Positions 12,475-24,170 of a stretch of DNA of 64,000 bases are shown piece by piece. Positions within the stretch are counted from its first letter, which is position 1, and each line of letters begins with the position of its first letter. The DNA is taken from contig CP137318.1 in the NCBI GenBank assembly GCA_033182465.1, positions 2,728,001 through 2,792,000 on the forward strand, given 5' to 3'. A model generated the notes under the pieces. The model saw only the letters and a program-made list of their open reading frames with translations. It was not told the DNA's origin and did no database searches. The translations under genes were made by a program, and so were the position numbers. The stretch comes from Sanghuangporus weigelae. Its lineage: Eukaryota > Basidiomycota > Agaricomycetes > Hymenochaetales > Hymenochaetaceae.

Positions 12475-13552
12475 GCGTGGTCAATAAAGTAAAGAAGACA
12501 TATATAATTCACCTATCCGATTTTGATTCCGTGGCTGTATGTGATTCCGATTTGTCAGACGCATCTAATGACATCGAGCCGACATAAACTATATAAGGTA
12601 GGCGAAAGTTAAACTCGACAAGCTGTGACGCGACACGTGCCTAACCCCACCTTCCTTTCTCAGCTCACACATTGATGCATAAATTCCGACAACACACAAC
12701 CTCAAAATCATATTTGGTCACCATTGAATTGTAGGGAATGTAGATAGCTACAGATTGTTGGTCTTATTTCTCAAAAATTTGAAATTTTGAGGGCAGAATT
12801 TCAGAAAAAAGTTTTTTGTATAAAATGCTTCAGAAGTCATTTCCCTGCATTTGCGAAGTTTGTAAAACTTACCCTCCAATTTTGGCCAGGGTCCATATTA
12901 CTAATAGCTCTATATATAGATATTACTAAGCATTACTAACTCGGTTATATTACTAAGCGTTATTAATCAGCATGTCTACTAAAACTAAAAGATCTTGTCA
13001 CTAATGATACTCAAGCATGGATGTCACTATGTTCAGAGAGCCTTGGGTGCAAGAACTCTTGCTGAAATGTCTTCTGGGGCTGAGCTATCTGTGTACTCCA
13101 CACTTCAACATCAATTTTTTTCCAGCCTCGAGATTTGGCCATCAGGGTCCTTCCAAATGAAGAAACACTAATTAAAGTTTAGGGTTGTGACCGTGACGTC
13201 ACACCCTGTCGAGTTTAACTTTCGCCTACCTTATGAGAGAGTAGTATTATTACAACAAGAAATTCCCATATGGGCTGAATAATAGTGTGAATATATGACT
13301 AACTTCAGTCAATGCAATGCACGAGGCGAGGAAGCACAATAACCACGATCGGATGCATCGGATGACGAATCGCTGGTGACGAACCTAATCCTAATATTTA
13401 TAAGACAACCGTCGATCAGAAAAGCTGTGTAGCACGAAGTCAGGTTAGTCAGCGTCCACCAGTCGCCGAGTTTGTTTGAAAAACAAGAAGCGACAGAACA
13501 TATCTGACAGGAAATATATTATGGTACAGATCTGAGGAATAAGGAAAAGCTT
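12475..13552. other. Intergenic region hosting a transposon-like element
   Basis: About 1.1 kb between hydrolase copy 2 and the 3' end of WRAP73. Its middle is the inverted-repeat element described separately (12593-13234). The flanks (12475-12592 and 13235-13552) are AT-rich without coding potential. Confidence 0.6.
12593..13234. mobile_element. MITE-like / non-autonomous DNA transposon with terminal inverted repeats
   Basis: A 642-bp block bounded by terminal inverted repeats of 38 bp with two mismatches: left 12593-12630, right 13197-13234. The shared outer end reads ATAAGGTAGGCGAAAGTTAA. The interior is AT-rich and has a near-palindrome at about 12770-12791 and a repeated TATTACTAAGC unit around 12920-12965. 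No intact transposase frame is present, so it is non-autonomous or a decayed copy. No clear target-site duplication was found at either end. The superfamily cannot be assigned; a Tc1/mariner-like relationship is only a guess. It sits between genes and interrupts none. Confidence 0.75.
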
Positions 13553-15515
13553 TCACAGTTCTCCAGTATCTTCATCGTCTTGCTCAACTTCGAAAGCACA
13601 GCAGAAGATATCTTTGTCTAGAAGAAGGAGACCCTTTCCATCTGGAGCCCACTGGACGTTTCTTAGTTGAAAATTCTCTGCGCAATGCAAATACCATCAA
13701 AATCAACATTTTCCTGGTACAAAAGGTGGTAGAATAAGCTTACTTGCCGGGATACCAATGCACTCGGCAATCTCCTCATCCTCACCATCGACGTCGTCAT
13801 CTGAGGACCATTCGTTACTCCACATATACATGCCTCCACTACCGCAGCAAAGCACAAGCGTTCCGGAACGCACGGGATTCCAGCGTGCCTGTGTAATTGA
13901 CATATGGTGTAGAAGTACACTGCGCAATCTTGGCCGGAATCGCTCTGAAGGTGAAGGGAATGAGTAAATAAATAAACCGGAAGGGCACGAGTCTATAACG
14001 AGTCTAGTTAACAGAGGAACGCAAAGATGGCGATAAGAAAAGATGACCATAACGAGCGAGCAGAAGACTCCCGTCTACATTCCAGTCAAGTTGCGCAAGG
14101 CCACTTTTCGGGTATGCCTTTGAAGCGTCAGCTCTATTGATAGGGACAAATTGCATTCCTTGCGGTCGTTCGTCTGGCTCATTCGGTTAGGATTGGACAG
14201 CTTGACTGAAACATATTGCATACAGGACAAATAACCACGACCCAATGTGGCTTCAATCCAATTCAAAGGTTCTCGCCAGACAGTCTTTGGTAAAGGAGAG
14301 TTCTGAGCTATATTATACTTTACGAAAGGAAATCGACTCACCACCTCAGATGGTATACGGTTAGATAACTCTAGTGTTGCAACGCACGACCAGCTCAGTC
14401 CGTCTAAAAGGTAGATCTGTGTCCTTGTGAATACATTAAGTCCGACTATCACGGTAAAATACATTACTTTATCGGTAAAACCGCCGACAGCTAGAAACGA
14501 GCCAGACGGGTGCCAGGACACGCAACGAATGCCGAGACCGGGATCAGGGTCGGGGATAAATGTTGACAATAACGTGCCGGTCAGTGTCAAGATACACAGC
14601 TTGAACTGAAATTTGAATCTATGAATCTAATGTGGCCTCGAACATGGAATGACCTTACCTCGAGGGGACCCTCCCATACTGCCACATGTTTCCCTGTCGG
14701 AGAGACGGACAAAGATGCTAATGACGACGTCGGAACTGCATAATGCTGAAACTGAGTTCATAAATCGCGATAGTCAGACCAAACAGACAATCGCACCCGA
14801 GCTTGCTTGTAAGAATCTCCCGCGTCATAAACACCAAGCATATCTTTTGATTTATGTCGTTCGGCGAGGACAAGATAGCGACCATCACGCCGGAATGCGT
14901 AGCCTGAATAATGATGATACAATGGATGGATAGATTTGAACCAGACTTAAGCTGGATCACCATACCTCGGTCTGGATACTTCGGAAATTGAATATGCCAT
15001 GCCGCACCGCTGAGCAGAGACCATATAGTAACACGGAGCTTAAAAGAAAAGTGAATCATCCGATACGTAAACGGTGACGACGAAGTGGTACATACACCCC
15101 ATTCCGAGAAGCAAAGAATATGACGGCCATCCGGAGCCCATTCAGCTCTGACCAGGCCCTCGATACCGGCTTCAATCCGAGCAGACCAGTCTTCGTCACG
15201 CATTTTGAAGACATTAACAATGCCAAGCCGAGTAGATGCCGCAAGCAGAAACTCTGAGTCCGCGGCCCATCCGATATGGCTTATTAAGGCGGGCTCCGAA
15301 GATGGCTGGCCGATGGGAGAGTGTTTGATGGAACCTGTGGCTAGAGCAAGATTCGTAGATGAGGGGCACGCTTCGACACGCCAAGCACGCGCAATCCGGA
15401 AGGTGTCTGAACGTCGGACGATGAGGCGATCGTTGACTACGTTCGCAATCCAATGTGCGCCGTTGCTAAAGGCGACGAGACCGTTGGATTGTTGAAAGAG
15501 CTCGGTGTAATCCAT
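13553..15515 (-). CDS. WD-repeat protein WRAP73/Wdr8
   Basis: WD40 protein of the WRAP73 family, which acts at microtubule-organising centres (spindle pole) with a mitotic kinesin/Ssx2ip-type partner in other eukaryotes. The start 'MDYTELFQQSNGLVAFSNG' and 'WAPDGRHILCFSEWGLRVTI' followed by 'WSL' closely resemble the animal protein. Later blocks include 'FRRDGRYLVLAERH', 'VSPTGKHVAVWEGPLEFK' and 'GIRCVSWHPSGSFLAVGGF'. The last exon gives 'WAPDGKGLLLLDKDIFCCAF' and an acidic end 'EQDDEDTGEL'. About nine or ten exons. The stop is at 13553-13555. It is divergent from the MFS transporter, with a 335-bp shared promoter. Confidence 0.88.
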
Positions 15516-15850
15516 GATTGTTTCAAACAAAGACTCTCGAACCGAACGGAACAATAAATGAACAACGTCAACGGTTGAATTTGGGTCACGTGCATCTACC
15601 GATAGGATCGCCGGAAACCGAGGCACAACCAGATAAGGGAATCGGGATTAGACCGGCTAATCGGGTATAACACATATATTAATAATTCTCGAAAGATCCA
15701 TCATCCGAACTGAGTCCAAAAATATGGTCATCTCCTCCCAGTCATGAAGTCGGAAAGATATATAGTCCGCACTTTCCGAGGCTTGGTATCCACCATTGGT
15801 GCTTTACCCTTTCCTGACCCTTGCTCCTCTTGCTCTTGCTCTTCCAAAAG
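15516..15850. promoter_or_regulatory. Divergent promoter, WRAP73 / MFS transporter, with CACGTG box
   Basis: A 335-bp gap between divergent starts. It contains one CACGTG palindrome at 15587-15592 (TCACGTG context). It may serve both genes; this is inferred from position. Confidence 0.4.
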
Positions 15851-17913
15851 ATGGAGACCATTTCCGCCACACCGACCATCGTTGAAGACCGTAGTGAATC
15901 TGGGAGCCTCAATGAGCAATTTCAGCACCGCTTCTTCCCTGGAACAGAAGAACAGAAGAAGGACCCGTACCTTGTTGAATTTGATCCGGACGATCCTCTA
16001 GATCCTAAGGTGAGCAAAGTTGCTTCTCGGAGTACTCCCGTCCATTCATCATACCTCTTTGCTTAGAACTGGAGTCGTGCGTATCGATGGTATCTCACGA
16101 TACTTGGTGGTATGCTAGTTCTGAACGCGTTCGTTGCCGTTTTTTCTTGCTTATGTCGCGGTCCAAAACTAATCATATTGCGACAGAACATTCGCTTCGT
16201 CTGCGCCGTCAGGTATTGCCGGACAACTTATCGAGGAATTTCATATGTCTCGAGAAGTAGCGACTTTAACAATATCGCTCTTTGTTGCCGGTTACTGTGT
16301 CGGTCCTTTGCTGTGGGGTCCTCTTTCGGAGGATGTGAGTGCTTCCTCCTGAACTTCTTATCAAAGATTCCGGCCTCACTCGTGTATCAGTATGGTCGCA
16401 GACCAATGTTCCTCATTTCATTTATAGTCTACACTGGTTTTCAAGTGGGCTGTGCACTGTCACAAAATACAGCCAGTATCATCATATTCCGACTTCTGGG
16501 AGGTACCTTCGCAGCCGCTCCTCTGACAAATAGCGGGTATGTTATTGTTTTTTCGTCTTTTTAGACTTTCTCGTTTACTGATATTCTGTTTCAGGGCTGT
16601 CATATCTGACATGTAATTGCCATTCAGATAAACTTTTTCTATGTGATTCTGATAGTTCTATCTAGGTGGGACGCTGGTACTCGTGGCAAGGCCCTCGCTC
16701 TATTTACCCTCGCTCCGTTCGCAGGTCCGTCGCTTGGGCCTATCGTGGGCGGTTACATTACCACAGCTGGTGTCTCTTGGCGCTGGTTGTTCTGGGTCTT
16801 GACAATGTTTGCCGGACTTTGCACGGCTTTTATTGCTTTCACGTTACCAGAGACTTATGCGTAAGTACTGCGACATTCCATTCTCGACGCTCCGACTCAT
16901 AATTGATTGCCCTTATCTTCAAAGTCCGGTCATTATGATTTCAAAGGCAAAGGCTATGCGATTGCGAACCGGCGATAACAATTACTATGCTCCCAAAGAG
17001 AAAGAAGAGAAGGAGGGCTTCGTGAAGCGTATTGAACATACAGTTGCCCGCCCATTCAAGATTTTGTTTCAGGAGCCAATGCTCATCGCTATCGCGGTAT
17101 ACATGAGTGTAAGCGTCCAGCCTAGTGACTTTACATTTGTAACTTAACAACTTCGATAGTTCGTGTACGGTTGCCTTTATCTACTTTTCGAGGCATATCC
17201 GGCTGTGTTTCAGCAGGGTCACCATATGTCGGAGGGAGCCGTGGGCCTCATGTTTCTTCCAGTCTTTCTCGGCGGGTGTCTGGGAGTCGCCGTATACCTC
17301 ATTTTCTTCAATCCTCGATATGAACGATTGATTGATCAGCACAAGCCGGCAATGATGCCACCAGAAGAACGGCTTGACATTTCTATAATCGCAGCTCCGA
17401 TCTTCGCTGCGTCCTTCTTCTGGTTCGGTTGGACTTCATACCCGTCAATTTCGTTTTGGGCCCCAATGCTTTCAGGACTGGCTATGGGCTTTTCTGTGGT
17501 GTTCATTTTTGTGAGTAACTTTTTTCAGGCTTGCGTTCAGCCTCAGTTCTCACACTTCGAGCAGTTGGCGCTCTTCAACTATATGATTGATGCATACCTA
17601 TTCGTCGCGGCATCTGCACTCGCTTCTAATACCGTCTGCCGGAGTTCGTTTGGTGCCGCCTTCCCTCTTTTCGCAACCCAGATGTACGATGCATTGAATC
17701 CTCGTTGGGCTTCCACTTTGGTGGGATGTGTCGCTTTGATCATGATTCCCATACCTTTTGTTCTCAAAAGGTAAGCTCTCACCCGTTTCCAGTGTTGATT
17801 TGTCTGATAACATATATTCGTCTTTCTTTAGATATGGAGAAACGCTTCGGAAACATTCTAAACATGCACCCTCACCACCTTCGAAGCATAAGATCGAAGA
17901 GTCGAGCGTATAG
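15851..17913 (+). CDS. MFS multidrug/polyamine transporter (DHA1-like)
   Basis: Twelve-TM proton antiporter of the fungal DHA1 drug/polyamine family at the plasma membrane. The hydrophilic N-terminus ends '[20 protein letters not shown]', a typical entry to TM1. The TM2-TM3 loop has '[17 protein letters not shown]' (MFS signature A), and TM4-5 has '[20 protein letters not shown]' and '[12 protein letters not shown]' (motif C of antiporters). A long central loop contains basic residues, and the last TMs end '[18 protein letters not shown]'. The start is the ATG at 15851. One exon is only 18 nt (16595-16612, 'AVISD') and is needed for motif continuity. About 520 residues, normal length. Substrate cannot be told from sequence. 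Confidence 0.9.
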
Positions 17914-18515
17914 TGACCTGTGGATTTATTCAACTTTTTCTCTCCTTTGCATTTATTCTCCGCGACGGAGCTGCTTTGGCACAGATATAGAGTCGCTTTG
18001 GACTTTCCGACAAGCGATACTATAAATTTCTGCTTGCATTTTTTGATTATTATTTACTGTAGCTAGCCCATAGACTCATGCTCATGCTCATGCTCATGCT
18101 CATGCTCATGCTCCAACGCTGTGTAAATCATGATGTGTGTTGTGTTAATTTATGTCTTTGACTTGACCAACTTCAAATATGAAACAACAACAACTTAATA
18201 GAATGTGTGTTATTCATGTTACTTGCAAGACCGAAAAGCCGAGCCAATGCTCAATTTCTCACAACGCGGGTAGACGGATCGCCGCTGCTGCGTAAGTTAG
18301 CATGTGCCTTTGCCTCTTGTCTCTCAGGCTCAGGCAGATTATACATACAGAGCTTACACATGTACTCACGAGCGTACCATGTCCGTCCTGAACATCCAGG
18401 TCAAAGGCAACTGAACAGCTTACCAGGTCTAGGCGAGTAATATCCATTTGGTATGGGTTCAAGAGTCGATTTCTAAATTTCCACCCGCAGAGTGAATTCT
18501 AAAGTGGTCCAGATA
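17914..18515. other. Intergenic gap, mostly non-coding
   Basis: About 600 bp between the MFS transporter stop and the transferase start. It holds the hexanucleotide repeat at 18075 and otherwise AT-rich DNA with no supported gene. Confidence 0.5.
18075..18113. repeat. Microsatellite (CTCATG)6
   Basis: Six perfect copies of CTCATG followed by CTC. It lies about 160 bp beyond the transporter stop, in the 3' UTR or spacer. Confidence 0.95.
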
Positions 18516-21040
18516 ATGTCTAATCCAAGGAAAATTGATTGGGAAAAGGTTGATCAGCCTGAGCTCGTCCTTCAGAGATTTCCTAGTCGGAGATCTCAAG
18601 TCTACGGGACCAAGGGTGTCGTTGCAGCCTCTCAGCCTCTCGCTGTCGAAGCCGGATTGGAAATTCTAAGGAAAGGAGGAAATGCCGGTAAGCCATCTGT
18701 CTATAAACGATTGATTGCGTTCTGGCCAGCAACTAAGAATTGAATTTCGCAGCTGATGCTGCAGTAGCTACTTCAGCGGCACTCAATGTTACTGAGCCGA
18801 GTTGTTGTGGTATTGGAGGGTATATGGATCAGTAATGTCATTTATCCGCGCTAATGCCAGCCAATCTTAGAGATGCCTTCTGTTTGTTCTATGATGCAAA
18901 GACCAAACAAGTGAAGGCCCTCAATGGATCGGGGCACTCACCTCAAAAACTTTCTATAGAGTATGTACGCTCGCGTGGCATTACAGGTCGTTCCATCCCC
19001 TTGACAGACCTGAATTGCGTTACTGTTCCTGGAGCGGCAGCAGCTTGGGTTGATACGGTCCAAAAGTTTGGAAGTGGAAATCTGACTGTTGCTCAAGTGC
19101 TTGAGCCAGCAATCCGTTTAGCTGAGGAAGGGTGAGTTGGATAACATACTATCGACCCGATTCTTCACCAATGAAATTTTCTAGCGTCCCAGTTTCTGAG
19201 ATACACAGCCACGCCGTAAGATTCAAAAATCACTGATCTTCAGCTCATCACTGATAGTTTAGACTTTCTCAGTGGCAGCGTTCAGAGTCGCTCATCAAGC
19301 ATGCATCTCCAGATGCAGACGCCATGCTTCTCAATGGCAGAGCTCCCCTTCCAGGACAGATCATGGCATTCCCTGATCTCGCCAAAACGTTCCGATCTGT
19401 CGCTGAATATGGCAAAGATGGATTTTACAAAGGCCGCATAGCGGAAGCCATCGTTGAACTCATACAAAGCAAGGGAGGTGTTATGAGGCTTGAGGACCTA
19501 GCAAAGCATGAGACGACGTTCGTTGATCCGATAAGCTATACCTACGGTGGTGAAGTTACTGTCTATGAAGTACGTATAAGCCGAGGATCGCTGATAGAGC
19601 GGGGCTTACAACGCATCCGTAGTGTCCTCCGAACGGTCAAGGTTAGTGAGCCGAGGATTAGAAGTACTCAGACCACTTGCTCAATAGCGAAAGTACCTTT
19701 CAGGCATTACAGCACTTTTGGCTCTTGGGATCATTGACAATATCCAGGAGTTGGGAATTACGAAGCCGATACAGGACATGGGACATAACTCCGCCGAATA
19801 TCTTCATCTGCTTGTCGAGTCCTTGAGGTGAGGTCCTCTCCAGCGTTCCGGACAGCTTCGTTTACGAACGTGGACCCTTCAGACTAGCCTTCGCGGATAG
19901 CCAATATTACGTGACTGACCCTGATTTCAGCCACATACCCGTGCAGGAATTCTTGAGCAAGGTTTGTTGTCCGATAAGAAGACTACCTAGCATCTGTACC
20001 TCATCCAGTCTCTAGAACTACTTGACATCTCGAGCGAAATTGTTTGATCCCTCAAGGACAAATCCAAAAGTTGTCCATGTTAGTCGATGAGACCGATACT
20101 TTAAACCATTGCTCAGACGACCTCTAGGGAAATCCAGCAAATTCATCTGATACCGTGTACTTTTCCGGTACGTCTACCTCCTATCCTGAAGAAGTTCCTA
20201 CAAACATAGGCAATAGTCGTGGATCAGTGGGGAAATGCATGTAGTTACATCCAAAGCAACTATGCTGGTCAGTTCAATAACCCCGTAAAAACCTCGTATT
20301 ACTGACGTGATGATGCGTAGGGTTTGGCACGGGAGGTTAGGAAGTTATCAATCAGAAGGTCCATTCAAGAGCTAAAATACATGTCCGCAGCTATTCCCAA
20401 GGGCTGCGGCTTCACGTTACAGAATCGGGGCTCAGGTTTTGTGCTTCAGGAGGGTCATCCAAATGTGCTCCAAGTTAGTCTCTTCTTTGAGATAATGTGA
20501 TTGCCTGAGCAGAAAATTTTCGTCAGGGTGGTAAGCGTCCCTATCATACTATCATACCAGCGATGGCACTGCGCGGCGATGAACTATTCCTTTCTTATGG
20601 AGTGATGGGAGGGTTCATGCAGCCCCAAGGACACGTCCAAGTACTCTTGAATATGCTTCGAGGATTCACAGCGCAGGCAGCCCTTGACGCACCTCGTTTT
20701 TGCATCTCCGCCGGGTCGCCAGATTCCGAAGTGCGAGGTTCGGCGGAGAAAGCTGGAGACATCAACAGCGAGGTCTACTTTGAAGAGGGTATTCCCGAGT
20801 CGGTTGTGGAGAGACTGCGAAGTGAGCTCAGGCCTAAACGAAGAATGTAATTTTTCTGATCATGATCGTATATCTTCTGAAGAAATGGGCCACGATGCTT
20901 GGACAGTCAAGGACTTCCAGAGGGGAATGATGGGACGCGGCCAAGTCATCCAGAGAATTGTCGATAAAGGCACCGGACATACTGTATGGGCGGCTGGATC
21001 AGATCCTCGTGCAGACGGAAATGCCGCAGCGCAAATTTGA
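18516..21040 (+). CDS. Gamma-glutamyltransferase-like protein, YwrD type
   Basis: Ntn-hydrolase of the gamma-glutamyltranspeptidase family, which cleaves glutathione or gamma-glutamyl amides after self-processing. The start is ATG at 18516 ('[13 protein letters not shown]'). Blocks: '[20 protein letters not shown]', '[20 protein letters not shown]', '[15 protein letters not shown]', '[20 protein letters not shown]', then the processing site '[20 protein letters not shown]', where Thr aligns with the catalytic Thr. After it come '[13 protein letters not shown]' and '[20 protein letters not shown]'. These last blocks are characteristic of the bacterial YwrD-like branch rather than the secreted eukaryotic GGT. 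No signal peptide, so probably cytosolic. Many small exons, at least 14. The stop is at 21040. Confidence 0.88.
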
Positions 21041-21144
21041 TTTTTTTGCGTATTTTCCTTGGTTAAATAAATGAACGTCTAGTAACGTAGCAGATTGTGT
21101 ATGCAGGAATCGGTGATGGTCCATTGTAGTGTTGTGTCCGGTGA

Positions 21145-22752
21145 TCAGCCAAGCATTCGTTTCCGCCTCTCCCAGCCGACTGTAAACCGCCGCCACTGTC
21201 AGTTATACCAGTAATTCCGCCAAGAAAAGAAAGCACACACTTGCTTCCGTTCTGCGATATTCGCGAAGTTCCTTCGTCTGATCTGGGCCCGTAATATTAC
21301 CCCAACCAGCAAGCGGAACGACCATAGCAGTCATATTGTCATCGCTCCCTATCTCGTCTGCAAAGTCAAGTATGACTTTGGCTGAGTCTTTAGGTGTCTT
21401 CCCGTATCGCGCCAGGTCGACAATCTCGGCGTCAGAAAGTACGGAGGAAATGCCGTCGGTGACAAGAACCATGTACGCCCATTCTGGGCCGTTCAGCAAT
21501 TTTGTAGTCACTTCTGGTTCGGCGGTGACGCCGTACGGTTTGTATTCCATGTCTCCTATCCTGCGAAGCATCAGTATGAACCGGTAAGTGGCCAAAACTA
21601 TTGTTTGCTCACCCACGAGTATTGGCCAACGCTCCCATCCACCTGGAACAGAAGATGCCGCCTGTGTATTAAACACCGCGGAGAATCGGAGAATCGGAAG
21701 AGAAATACCTGGTCTCCCCAAATGAGTCCATCACAAGGCCGGAGTTCCCCCAGCGTCGCAGTCGAGTCGCTTCGACCGGTGCTTCTGCATGATGATCGTG
21801 AGTCATCCGAGTGACTTCGCCACCATCAGTCGCACAGAGCAAAACGCGGGTGTCACTGTCGTACATACAAGGCATATTGGTTAATAAGAGACAACACATC
21901 AAGCAAGAGAACAATTGTTACCCGACGTGAGCTACAGTAAGAGCGACCGTCTGCGAAGCAAAGAAGGGTGTAGCTGGGACATCGAGAGAATGAAGAAGTG
22001 CGACGGAGGCAGTCGCACCACAAGTCTTCGCTTCGTGACATAGTCTATCCGCCTGCACGATTCCAAGACGTCAAAGTACGGAACAATACAGTCGAGGTAA
22101 AACGCACCTCGAGAAATGCTAATGTGGCTCTCGCCTCGAGGTCTATCTTCTGCTTTGAAGGCGGATGTTTCAACCACGGTTGCAGAACACCTCCACGATA
22201 GCGCCTGAAGTAGCCTCCGTGCTCCTTCGTCCATTCGAACACGTCCGGTACTTGCGAGACATCAACAGACTCGAAAATGCCATGCAAGTTTTGATGGAGG
22301 AATAATGAGACCGCTTGCCCTCCATGGCCGTCGTAGATGCCGACAAACACGACTTGCCCCGCAAACTCCTTCCCCACATCAGACGGGTTCCAGTCGATCC
22401 CAAAACTCCGTTTCGCACTCAACTGCAGCTCTTCTGGGTCCAGCGTGAGCGACGCGAACTGATGGGAATCCTCTTGTTGGCTTTGGACAGTGGATGAGCA
22501 ACTTTAGCACCGGCTTTTCGTGCGAGCTGACGCGAGACATACCGTCGGACTCCCCGTGATTCTGCAATGCCGATAACATTTGGTGAACTCAAGGGTATTC
22601 TGAGGACACCACCTGGTCGAATCAGCAAAAGGACGGCGCGAATATGATATGGGAGCCATACCAGGAGTTGCGGCTTTTATATAGGTATGATATCGTCTTC
22701 TTCCGATAGTCTTGAGAAATGAGCAGGAATATCGAAGACGAGATGATAGCAT
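21145..22752 (-). CDS. PP2C-type protein phosphatase, probably mitochondrial (Ptc6-like)
   Basis: Mn/Mg-dependent Ser/Thr phosphatase. The start at 22752 gives 'MLSSRLRYSCSFLKTIGRRR', a basic, acid-free leader like a mitochondrial presequence. Metal-binding motifs: 'SRGVRRQQEDSHQFASL' (ED), 'VFVGIYDGHGGQAVS' (DGHGG), 'LVTDGISSVLSD' (DG) and 'DFADEIGSDDNMTAMVV' (DN). The C-terminus 'EYRRTEAIGWERRKRMLG' comes from a 35-nt last exon (21145-21179) and matches the basic tail of yeast Ptc6/Aup1-type enzymes. About 420 residues. The 3' end faces the transferase (104 bp apart). Role by homology: dephosphorylation of mitochondrial enzymes and mitophagy. Confidence 0.88.
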
Positions 22753-23039
22753 GCAGCAAGGTCTTCGGTGCACAGCTAACCGACCCTGTGCATTTCAGGA
22801 GAGATTATCGGCGGGGCGGAACAGTTACGATACAAACTCAAGAGAGCGTGGAACAGAAACGAAATGATGCGCTGAACCACGATAATAGGTAATATCAATG
22901 ATTATTAGCTGGCTCGGTTTCCATGTTTTGTTGGTAATACGGCCGCACCCGCAAGAGCATCACACTCGTACTATATGTACATATAATTCCTTTCCCTACA
23001 ACTTTCTTTATACATTTTCAACTCGTTCGCATACATTAT

Positions 23040-24170
23040 TTACGTTAGGACACGCTTCGGGGTACCTTTTAGGAAGGCAGCAATGTTATCTACAGTGTCG
23101 GACCAGAATGCCTGTAAGAAAATTTGTGAGACAATTATGCCGGCTAAGATGCTAATGGTTGAACAGATACCTGATATGTATTATCGCTGACATAGCCCGT
23201 ATGTGGTGTGAGGGTGACATTGTCGAGCTTGCGCAGCGGATGATCGAGGGGGAGTGGTTCAATGTCATAAACATCAAGACCCGCTCCCGCAATCTTTCTC
23301 TGCTTCAGAGCATTGACCATGGCGAGTTCGTCGACTATCGGACCTCGCGAAGTATTGATAAAGAAAGCTGTAGGTTTCATGGCCTCAAAATCCGACGCAT
23401 TGATCAGACCACGGGTCGTATCTGATAGCACCATATGCACGGAAACGATATCGCTTTGCTTGCATAATTCCTCTTTGGTCTCCACATATTCAACACCTGC
23501 TGCTTGAGCACGTTCCGGTGTGAGATGGGGCGACCAAGCAATGACTCTCATGTTAAACGCTTTTCCGATCTAAGCATCGGTAGTTAATACATGTTGGCAA
23601 AGGACAGCAAATTCTGACGACCTTAGCAGTAGCCGCCCCAAGTCTGCCTGCACCCACGAGGCCGAGAGTATGTGCAAAAAGACCGAGCGGAACGAACGAT
23701 TGCCATCGTGGCTTTGTTTCCTAATTAGTTTCAATTTAAAGATAATTAACTGAAAAGCTCACATTGCCCGCAACAACGTTAATGTGGTCATGAGCAATGT
23801 ACCTTGCGGTCGATAAGATGAGGGCCCATATATGTTCAAGAGTAGAATCGCCTTTTGAGGAAGTGCCTGAGACGATAATGCCTTTTGTCTTCGCATGAGC
23901 GACGTCGATGCCTCTGTTCAACATGCCGGTTGTCGCAATGAACTTTAAGTTCGGAAGACGGTCCAGCAGGGTCGCGGCAAACCTGGTCCGCTCCCGCATC
24001 GCGCAGATGATGGCGTAAGGCTCAAGCCTTTGAGCAAGAGCGCCCTCGTCATGTAGAGTATCATCGAATACATCGATTAGAAGTCGCTCTTTAATCATAG
24101 TCCAGTCTGCAAAGGTGAAAGCAGCGTGCTGATAGTCATCAAGTATTGCAACTTTCACTTTGTCCGCCAT
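23040..24170 (-). CDS. D-isomer specific 2-hydroxyacid dehydrogenase
   Basis: NAD(P)-dependent reductase of 2-oxoacids, in the glyoxylate/phosphoglycerate dehydrogenase-like family. The start at 24170 is 'MADKVKVAILDDYQHAAFTF'. The Rossmann motif is 'LGLVGAGRLGAATAKIGKAF' (GxGxxG). Catalytic triad: Arg in 'FINTSRGPIVDE', Glu in 'DVYDIEPLPLDHP' and His in 'TLTPHTGYVS'. The last exon gives 'AFWSDTVDNIAAFLKGTPKR'. About 345 residues, full length, four or five exons. An upstream in-frame ATG would add 19 residues; the shorter start matches the family better. The preferred substrate cannot be told by eye. Confidence 0.92.

Noticed and set aside
12593-13234. Idea that the inverted-repeat element encodes a transposase
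   Set aside because: No intact frame of useful length; short frames show no DDE or helix-turn-helix pattern.
18075-18113. CTCATG repeat considered as a CRISPR-like or regulatory array
   Set aside because: No spacers; a plain six-unit microsatellite in a 3' flank.
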